Shown: piece after piece, positions 58,317-64,000 of the stretch | How the letters are laid out: the number at the start of each line of letters is the position of its first letter | Numbering within the stretch: position 1 is the first letter of the stretch | Origin: Polaribacter sp. Hel1_33_78 | Lineage (GTDB): Bacteria > Bacteroidota > Bacteroidia > Flavobacteriales > Flavobacteriaceae | Length of the DNA: 64,000 bases | Direction of reading: 5' to 3' | Assembly: GCF_900106075.1 (NCBI RefSeq) | Contig: NZ_LT629794.1 | Coordinates: forward strand, 1,530,001 to 1,594,000 | The notes under the pieces: model-generated | What the model was told of the DNA's origin: nothing | Seen by the model: the letters and a program-made list of their open reading frames with translations, nothing else | The model's database searches: none | Made by a program: the position numbers and the translations under genes

Positions 58317-59462
58317 TTAATTGCAGTTTGCTGGAAAATTAGGTAATTGGCTATCATCTAGATTAGAGCCATCTGCGAAAGAATTACATCTTTGTACATT
58401 GCTAACATCCCAATCAGAAATATCTTGACTAAAATTTGTTGCATTTAAAAATGTCCAATCCATTCGAGTGACGTTGCTAACATCCCAACCAGAAATATCT
58501 TGGTTAAAACTTGATGCACCCCAAAAAGCATAAGCTATGGTTTTCATATTTCTTACATCCCAACTAGAGATATCTTGATTAAAACTTTTTGCTCCGCTGA
58601 ACATATGGCTTATTCTAATTACCTTACTTACATCCCAATTTGAAATATCTTGATTAAAACTTAATGCTGCGCCAAACATATCAGCCATATCAAATACCTT
58701 ACTTACATCCCAAGAACCTATATCTTGATTAAAATTAATTGCAGCATAAAACATCGCACTCATAGCAGTTACATTACTTACATCCCAGCTAGAAATATCT
58801 TGATTAAAGCTTTCTGCTTCTCTAAACATAGTATGCATATTTGTCACTTTACTTACATCCCAACTTGAAATATCTTGGTTAAAGCTTTTACAAACAGCAA
58901 AAACACCATGCATATTAGTTATATTGCTAACGTCCCAGTCAGATATATTTCCATTAAAATTTTCACAATAAGTAAACATATCCCTCATATTCTGTACATT
59001 TTTTAAGTCAGGAGTGTCTGTAGCACTAGAATTAAGGTTTCTACATCCCCAAAATGCTTCTCTAAAAGAAGACCATTCTATTGAACCCCATTGTTCTATT
59101 GAAATTATTTTTTTAGAATTTGAACTACTAAATTTAATCCGATGAAAAGCAGGTGCTCCGCCACTGATACTAACTTTGTAGGTTCCAGCTTTTGGAAATG
59201 TTATAATACGAGAATTAGTTGCTGTTACTAAACCACTATTACTAGGGTTCCCTACTTCTTCCCAAAATATTTTGTATTTTGTTCCTGAGCCAGGTATTTC
59301 AATTTGATTGTCTTCTGAATCTCCTGGATTATCAGTTTTCCAAATGGTTATAAATGCATCTGGATTGTTTGCATACAAATCTCTATTTGAAGGGGTGTCA
59401 TCCTTGTTACAAGCGCTAAAACAAAGAATGCATGTTAAGGTTATTAAGAAAATTTTTTTCAT
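58317..59462 (-). CDS. DUF285/BspA-like surface lipoprotein (copy 3)
   Basis: 381 residues. Signal [18 protein letters not shown], mature start NKDDTPSN. The first ~205 residues are identical to copy 4 and differ from copy 5 by only a few residues. The repeat region follows the pattern [20 protein letters not shown]; here the variable positions read [37 protein letters not shown] and [11 protein letters not shown]. Middle downstream unit of the 1165-bp tandem array; no promoter fits in the 19-bp spacers, so the array is probably one transcript starting upstream of 61792. Confidence 0.9.
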   Translation of the reverse strand: MKKIFLITLTCILCFSACNKDDTPSNRDLYANNPDAFITIWKTDNPGDSEDNQIEIPGSGTKYKIFWEEVGNPSNSGLVTATNSRIITFPKAGTYKVSISGGAPAFHRIKFSSSNSKKIISIEQWGSIEWSSFREAFWGCRNLNSSATDTPDLKNVQNMRDMFTYCENFNGNISDWDVSNITNMHGVFAVCKSFNQDISSWDVSKVTNMHTMFREAESFNQDISSWDVSNVTAMSAMFYAAINFNQDIGSWDVSKVFDMADMFGAALSFNQDISNWDVSKVIRISHMFSGAKSFNQDISSWDVRNMKTIAYAFWGASSFNQDISGWDVSNVTRMDWTFLNATNFSQDISDWDVSNVQRCNSFADGSNLDDSQLPNFPANCN

Positions 59463-59481
59463 TATTTTTGATTTTTAGTGT

Positions 59482-60627
59482 TTAATTGCAGTTTGCTGGA
59501 AAATTAGGTAATTGGCTATCATCTAGATTAGAGCCATTTGCGAAAGAATTGCATCTTTGTACATTGCTAACATCCCAATCAGAAATATCTTGACTAAAAT
59601 TTGTGGCATTTAAAAATGTCCAAGCCATTTGAGTGACGTTGCTAACATCCCAACCAGAAATATCTTGGTTAAAACTTGATGCACCCCAAAAAACATAAGA
59701 CATACTTTTCACATTACTTACATCCCAACTAGACATATCTTGGTTGAATTTTTTGGCATTTGTAAACATATAATTCATTCTAATTAAGTTACTTACATCC
59801 CAATTTGAAATATCTTGATTAAAACTTAATGCTCCGCCAAACATATCATTCATATGAGTCACCTTACTTACATCCCAAGAACCTATATCTTGATTAAAAT
59901 TAATTGCAGCATTAAACATCGCACTCATAGCAGTTACATTACTTACATCCCAGCTAGAAATATCTTGATTAAAGCTTTCTGCTCCTCTAAACATAGTATG
60001 CATATTTGTCACTTTACTTACATCCCAACTTGAAATATCTTGGTTAAAGCTTTTACAAACAGCAAAAACACCATGCATATTAGTTATATTGCTAACGTCC
60101 CAGTCAGATATATTTCCATTAAAATTTTCACAATAAGTAAACATATCCCTCATATTCTGTACATTTTTTAAGTCAGGAGTGTCTGTAGCACTAGAATTAA
60201 GGTTTCTACATCCCCAAAATGCTTCTCTAAAAGAAGACCATTCTATTGAACCCCATTGTTCTATTGAAATTATTTTTTTAGAATTTGAACTACTAAATTT
60301 AATCCGATGAAAAGCAGGTGCTCCGCCACTGATACTAACTTTGTAGGTTCCAGCTTTTGGAAATGTTATAATACGAGAATTAGTTGCTGTTACTAAACCA
60401 CTATTACTAGGGTTCCCTACTTCTTCCCAAAATATTTTGTATTTTGTTCCTGAGCCAGGTATTTCAATTTGATTGTCTTCTGAATCTCCTGGATTATCAG
60501 TTTTCCAAATGGTTATAAATGCATCTGGATTGTTTGCATACAAATCTCTATTTGAAGGGGTGTCATCCTTGTTACAAGCGCTAAAACAAAGAATGCATGT
60601 TAAGGTTATTAAGAAAATTTTTTTCAT
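59482..60627 (-). CDS. DUF285/BspA-like surface lipoprotein (copy 4)
   Basis: 381 residues, same layout as copy 3. Its variable positions read [38 protein letters not shown] and [12 protein letters not shown], so it differs from copies 3 and 5 mainly in repeats 5-8. One cysteine lipidation site (FSAC) and NKDD follow the signal. Start and stop positions are exactly 1165 bp from those of copies 3 and 5. Confidence 0.9.
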   Translation of the reverse strand: MKKIFLITLTCILCFSACNKDDTPSNRDLYANNPDAFITIWKTDNPGDSEDNQIEIPGSGTKYKIFWEEVGNPSNSGLVTATNSRIITFPKAGTYKVSISGGAPAFHRIKFSSSNSKKIISIEQWGSIEWSSFREAFWGCRNLNSSATDTPDLKNVQNMRDMFTYCENFNGNISDWDVSNITNMHGVFAVCKSFNQDISSWDVSKVTNMHTMFRGAESFNQDISSWDVSNVTAMSAMFNAAINFNQDIGSWDVSKVTHMNDMFGGALSFNQDISNWDVSNLIRMNYMFTNAKKFNQDMSSWDVSNVKSMSYVFWGASSFNQDISGWDVSNVTQMAWTFLNATNFSQDISDWDVSNVQRCNSFANGSNLDDSQLPNFPANCN

Positions 60628-60646
60628 TATTTTTGATTTTTAGTGT

Positions 60647-61792
60647 TTAATTGCAGTTTGCTGGAAAATTAGGTAATTGGCTATCATCTAGATTAGAGCC
60701 ATCTGCGAAAGAATTACATCTTTGTACATTGCTAACATCCCAATCAGAAATATCTTGACTAAAATTTGTTGCATTTAAAAATGTCCAAGCCATTTGAGTG
60801 ACGTTGCTAACATCCCAACCAGAAATATCTTGGTTAAAACTTGATGCACCCCAAAAAGCAAAAGCTATGCTTTTCACATTACTTACATCCCAACTAGAGA
60901 TATCTTGATTAAAACTTTTTGCTCCGCTGAACATATGGCTTATTCTAATTACCTTACTTACATCCCAATTTGAAATATCTTGATTAAAACTTAATGCTGC
61001 TTCAAACATATCAGCCATATCAGTCACCTTACTTACATCCCAAGAACCTATTTCTTGATTAAAATTAATTGCAGCATAAAACATCGCACTCATAGCAGTT
61101 ACATTACTTACATCCCAGCTAGAAATATCTTGATTAAAGCTTTCTGCTTCTCTAAACATAGTATGCATATTTGTCACTTTACTAACATCCCAACTTGAAA
61201 TATCTTGGTTAAAGCTTTTACAAACAGCAAAAACACCACCCATATTAGTTATATTACTAACGTCCCAGTCAGATATATTTCCATTAAAATTTTCACAATA
61301 AGTAAACATATCCCTCATATTCTGTACATTTTTTAAGTCAGGAGTGTCTGTAGCACTAGAATTAAGGTTTCTACATCCCCAAAATGCTTCTCTAAAAGAA
61401 GACCATTCTATTGAACCCCATTGTTCTATTGAAATTATTTTTTTAGAATTTGAACTACTAAATTTAATCCGATGAAAAGCAGGTGCTCCGCCACTGATAC
61501 TAACTTTGTAGGTTCCAGTTTTTGGAAATGTTATAATACGAGAATTAGTTGCTGTTACTAAACCACTATTACTAGGGTTCCCTACTTCTTCCCAAAATAT
61601 TTTGTATTTTGTTCCTGAGCCAGGTATTTCAATTTGATTGTCTTCTGAATCTCCTGGATTATCAGTTTTCCAAATGGTTATAAATGCATCTGGATTGTTT
61701 GCATACAAATCTCTATTTGAAGGGGTGTCATCCTTGTTGCAAGCACTAAAACAAAGAATACATGTTAAGGTTAATAAAAAAATCTTTTTCAT
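60647..61792 (-). CDS. DUF285/BspA-like surface lipoprotein (copy 5, first in transcript)
   Basis: 381 residues, signal [18 protein letters not shown], then NKDDTPSN. Very close to copies 3 and 4, with distinguishing residues such as TFPKTGTYKV, ITNMGGVFAV, NFNQEIGSW and VTDMADMFEAAL. Its C-terminal repeats are a mosaic: the [11 protein letters not shown] block matches copy 3 and the TQMAWTF block matches copy 4, as expected after recombination between units. The upstream DNA (after 61792) is different from the 19-bp spacers, so this is the array edge and the promoter should lie in 61793-61990, where TATAATTTA-like boxes occur on the minus strand. Confidence 0.9.
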   Translation of the reverse strand: MKKIFLLTLTCILCFSACNKDDTPSNRDLYANNPDAFITIWKTDNPGDSEDNQIEIPGSGTKYKIFWEEVGNPSNSGLVTATNSRIITFPKTGTYKVSISGGAPAFHRIKFSSSNSKKIISIEQWGSIEWSSFREAFWGCRNLNSSATDTPDLKNVQNMRDMFTYCENFNGNISDWDVSNITNMGGVFAVCKSFNQDISSWDVSKVTNMHTMFREAESFNQDISSWDVSNVTAMSAMFYAAINFNQEIGSWDVSKVTDMADMFEAALSFNQDISNWDVSKVIRISHMFSGAKSFNQDISSWDVSNVKSIAFAFWGASSFNQDISGWDVSNVTQMAWTFLNATNFSQDISDWDVSNVQRCNSFADGSNLDDSQLPNFPANCN

Positions 61793-61995
61793 ATTTATTT
61801 GAGGTTTTAAATTATATATTTTGATAAAAATGCGAATTAAACATTAATTTTTAATTAATTTTTGATTAATTAATTCATCACGTTGTTGCTAAAAAATAAC
61901 TTTTTCGTAATGCTATAATTATAAATTTTTATTGAAATAAAAGAAACTATTTGATTATTAAATTCGCTTCAATAAACATAAATAATTCTATTATA

Positions 61996-62619
61996 TCGAT
62001 TCCTAAAGAGTATGCTACTTATTTTGAACAATACATACAACTGGTTTCTAAAAACGAGAAAACAATTACATAAAATTTAGTAGCTTGTCAAAAAGAATTT
62101 AATTATGTATTTAGAAAATTATTCATAGCAAAAAGAATTTTTATTGTGACGATTTCAAATATAGAAATTTAATAGCAAATAATTTTCACGCCTAGGCGTG
62201 AAAACTCAATAACAAATAATTTTCACGCCTAGGCGTGAAAATTATTTGCCATTTTATTTTTTTTATGCTGAAGGTAAATGGACGATGAAAGAATTGATTC
62301 AGCACATTATTGATACGGAACGGGTTTTTTCTTATGTAGCTTTGTGCTTTGCTAGAAAAGATAAAACTTCTTTGCCAGGTTTTGATTAAGATCTTTTTGT
62401 TGAGAACGACAATGCTAATGATAGCAGTTATTATGATTTATTGGATGAAATGGAGGTGTTAAGAAAGTCTTCAATTCAATTATTTAAAAGCTTTTCTGAT
62501 GAAGCTTTGTTAAGAGTAGGAGTTTTTCAAATAATAAAATGTCTGTAAGAGCTTTAGGATATTTATTTTCAGGTCATCAAAGTCATCATTTGAATATTAT
62601 AAAAGAAAGGTGTTTTTAA
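61996..62619 (+). pseudogene. Second DinB copy, disrupted
   Basis: DNA similar to the DinB gene at 56493 but with the start codon lost (ATG to TCG before ATTCCTAAA), GAA to TAA at 62071, about 125 bp inserted near 62137-62262 that includes two palindromes, CAA to TAA at 62387, and a one-base deletion near 62525 (GGAGTTTTTCAAAT instead of GGTGTTGCTTCGAAT). The ends, including GATGAAGCTTTGTTAAGAGT and the terminator, are well preserved. Not translatable. Confidence 0.88.
62176..62248. repeat. Two direct copies of a CACGCCTAGGCGTG palindrome inserted in the DinB pseudogene
   Basis: Copy 1 (62176-62204) and copy 2 (62213-62241) share 29 identical bases spaced 37 bp apart. Copy 1 contains a 22-bp perfect palindrome (62183-62204). 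Copy 2 extends into a 36-bp perfect palindrome (62213-62248), with half-site CAAATAATTTTCACGCCT. The DNA is absent from the intact DinB gene, so it was inserted. I saw no third copy in the window. Confidence 0.85.
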
Positions 62620-62624
62620 GAGAA

Positions 62625-62648
62625 AAACCGAAGTTTTAGCTTCGGTTT
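62625..62648 (+). terminator. Terminator after the DinB pseudogene
   Basis: AAACCGAAG / CTTCGGTTT stem, the same hairpin as at 57008-57031. On the other strand it can also serve guaD, whose stop is at 62659. Confidence 0.75.
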
Positions 62649-62658
62649 TAGTATGAAT

Positions 62659-63132
62659 TTAATATTCAGTTTTATCTTGTTTTTCTGCCCACTTGTTAAA
62701 CGGTTCTAGTGCAATTTCTCTTCCAATTTGTTCAAAAGGAATACTTCTTTTTTCATAGGGTAAAGGAATTTCTTTATAGATGAATTCATCATCAAAACCA
62801 ATGTTTGCGGCATCTTGCTGATTGCTTCCATAATACACTTTATCTGGTCTAGCCCAATAAATGGCTCCTAAACACATTGGGCACGGTTCGCAAGAAGTAT
62901 ACACAATACACCCGTCTAATTGAAAAGAGCCAATATTTTTACAAGCATCTCTAATTGCTGTAACTTCTGCATGTGCTGTAGGATCGTTGGTAGAAGTAAC
63001 TTTATTATTTCCTCGACCAATAACTAATCCGTCTTTGACAACAACACAGCCAAAAGGTCCACCTTCGTTATTATTCATTCCTTTTAATGCTGCTTTTACA
63101 GCGCCACTCATAAATTCTTCGTGTTTGTTCAT
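62659..63132 (-). CDS. guaD: Guanine deaminase (CDA-fold, GuaD type)
   Basis: 157 residues, like the Bacillus-type guanine deaminase rather than the large amidohydrolase form. Zinc site HAEVTAIRDACKN (His and catalytic Glu) and TSCEPCPMCLGAIYWARPDK (two Cys). NEGGPFGCVVVKDGLVIGRG and DPTAHAEV are the substrate-pocket blocks, and the C-terminal FDDEFIYKEIPLPYEKRSIP block matches GuaD more than tRNA adenosine deaminase. It makes xanthine and ammonia from guanine. ATG 63132. Confidence 0.92.
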   Translation of the reverse strand: MNKHEEFMSGAVKAALKGMNNNEGGPFGCVVVKDGLVIGRGNNKVTSTNDPTAHAEVTAIRDACKNIGSFQLDGCIVYTSCEPCPMCLGAIYWARPDKVYYGSNQQDAANIGFDDEFIYKEIPLPYEKRSIPFEQIGREIALEPFNKWAEKQDKTEY

Positions 63133-63171
63133 CTGCCTTTTCTATTATTATGATTATTTTATTGAGCTAAA

Positions 63172-63198
63172 AAAAGCTGCATGTAGTATGCAGCTTTT
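63172..63198 (-). terminator. Terminator after fumC
   Basis: Perfect 11-bp stem AAAAGCTGCAT / ATGCAGCTTTT with a five-base loop, then TTT on the minus strand. It lies between the fumC stop and the guaD start. Confidence 0.85.
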
Positions 63199-63221
63199 AA
63201 GAGATTTTAAAATTAATATTT

Positions 63222-64000
63222 TTATTTTAAACCACCAGTCATTTCTTCTGGTTTTACCCATTCATCATATTGTTCTGGAGTAACATATCCTAAACGCACC
63301 GCTTCTACTTTTAAAGAAGTTCCGTTTGCATGCGCAGTATTTGCAATTTCTGCAGCTTTGTAATAGCCTATTTTAGTATTTAAAGCAGTAACTAACATTA
63401 AAGAGTTATTTACTAATTCAGTAATTCTTGCATGATTTGGTTCTATACCTGAAGCACAATGTAAATCAAAAGAAACGCAGGCATCACCAATTAATTGCGC
63501 AGATTGCAGAACGTTTGCAGCCATCATAGGTTTAAAAACGTTTAGTTCATAATGCCCCTGAGTTCCGCCAACAGTAACTGCAACATCATTACCCATTACT
63601 TGCGCACAAACCATAGTCATTGCTTCTGCTTGCGTAGGATTTACTTTACCTGGCATAATTGATGAGCCTGGTTCGTTTGCAGGAATTATTAATTCTCCAA
63701 TTCCTGATCTTGGACCTGAAGCCATCATTCTAATATCATTTGCAATTTTATTTAAAGAAACGGCCACTTGTTTTAAGGCTCCGTGTGTTTCCACTAAAGC
63801 ATCATGTGCAGCCAACGCTTCAAATTTATTTTCTGCAGTAATAAAAGGCATTTCAGTAAATTGGGCAATATATTTTGCTACTAAAACATCATAACCTGCA
63901 GGTGTATTTAATCCTGTACCTACTGCAGTTCCTCCTAAAGCTAATTGAGACAAATGTTCTAATGTATTATTTAAGGCTTTTAAACCAAAGTTTAATTGTG
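63222..64000 (-). CDS. fumC: Fumarate hydratase class II, C-terminal part
   Basis: The frame is open from the window edge (…[20 protein letters not shown]) to the stop at 63222; the 5' part is outside the window. The FumC/aspartase superfamily signature [20 protein letters not shown] is complete, with the catalytic serine loop, and preceded by [19 protein letters not shown]. The end [20 protein letters not shown] fits the class II fumarase C-terminal helix. Interconverts fumarate and malate in the TCA cycle. The TTG at 63953 is an internal leucine codon, not a start. Confidence 0.96.
   Translation of the reverse strand, partial: QLNFGLKALNNTLEHLSQLALGGTAVGTGLNTPAGYDVLVAKYIAQFTEMPFITAENKFEALAAHDALVETHGALKQVAVSLNKIANDIRMMASGPRSGIGELIIPANEPGSSIMPGKVNPTQAEAMTMVCAQVMGNDVAVTVGGTQGHYELNVFKPMMAANVLQSAQLIGDACVSFDLHCASGIEPNHARITELVNNSLMLVTALNTKIGYYKAAEIANTAHANGTSLKVEAVRLGYVTPEQYDEWVKPEEMTGGLK

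Larger units (their letters stand above)
58298..61792 (-). repeat. Three-unit tandem array, 1165-bp period
   Basis: Genes at 58317, 59482 and 60647 begin and end 1165 bp apart, each 1146 bp long with 19-bp spacers (minus strand ACACTAAAAATCAAAAATA). Long blocks are identical at DNA level, for example the 5' half of each gene. The unit would recombine readily and could be over- or under-counted in assembly. Confidence 0.92.

Noticed and set aside
62176..62248. CRISPR-like pair of direct repeats
   Set aside because: Only two copies, each palindromic over its full core, and only eight bases between them. No cas genes or spacer-like DNA. Treated as an inserted palindromic repeat.
63951..63953. 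TTG start of a 243-residue fumC
   Set aside because: The frame continues to the window edge with conserved fumarase sequence; the TTG is internal.

Overview
This window is AT-rich chromosomal DNA of a marine flavobacterium. Support for this comes from type IX secretion C-terminal domains, lipoproteins whose mature ends carry Lys-Asp-Asp after the cysteine, TAnnTTTG-like promoter boxes, A-rich leaders without clear Shine-Dalgarno sites, a SecA without the C-terminal zinc domain, and a GH81 laminarinase-type enzyme. Polaribacter or a close relative is my best guess from protein style; no marker gene proves it. I found no tRNA, rRNA, CRISPR array, prophage or intact insertion sequence.

Layout: 1-5.2 kb holds two adjacent secreted beta-propeller (sortilin/BNR) paralogues, the first cut by the window edge. 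5.2-9.3 kb is sparse: a small membrane protein, a DUF1295 membrane enzyme, the stump of a serine hydrolase gene and meaB. 9.3-14.1 kb carries cysS, yidD, lgt, two small membrane proteins, a CoA pyrophosphatase and an acyltransferase. 14.3-18.7 kb has two tandem M1 metallopeptidases. 18.8-21.6 kb has small secreted proteins, including a pair of carboxypeptidase-regulatory-like paralogues, one of them broken by two frameshifts. 21.7-29.1 kb holds pepE and a leftward run tpx-dgkA-ftsK-lolA-(hairpin)-lptF/G-ribBA; the cyclohydrolase half of RibBA has lost its zinc and substrate motifs. 29.2-38.2 kb has a MATE exporter, an M28 peptidase, a metal-chelate ABC importer pair, rdgB, rlmH, nadC, a pentapeptide-repeat protein, a lipoprotein and a YihY/BrkB membrane protein. 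38.4-40.5 kb is hisS and folE.

40.7-48.6 kb is a two-gene polysaccharide locus: a four-repeat secreted glycan-binding-like protein with an exact 747-bp period, and a 1584-residue modular GH81 beta-1,3-glucanase. Both end in type IX sorting domains. 48.6-55.2 kb holds secA, a DUF2795 protein, a PduO-type cobalamin adenosyltransferase, a shrunken methyltransferase-like protein and hutI. The adenosyltransferase and MeaB (7.7 kb) both fit an adenosylcobalamin-dependent methylmalonyl-CoA mutase encoded elsewhere.

55.2-62.7 kb is the most dynamic stretch: five DUF285/BspA-like surface lipoprotein genes, three of them in a near-perfect 1165-bp tandem array, plus a deletion scar, one intact DinB gene and one wrecked DinB copy. 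The wrecked copy contains inserted DNA with two CACGCCTAGGCGTG palindromes, the second part of a perfect 36-bp palindrome. The window ends with a guanine deaminase gene and the 3' part of fumC.
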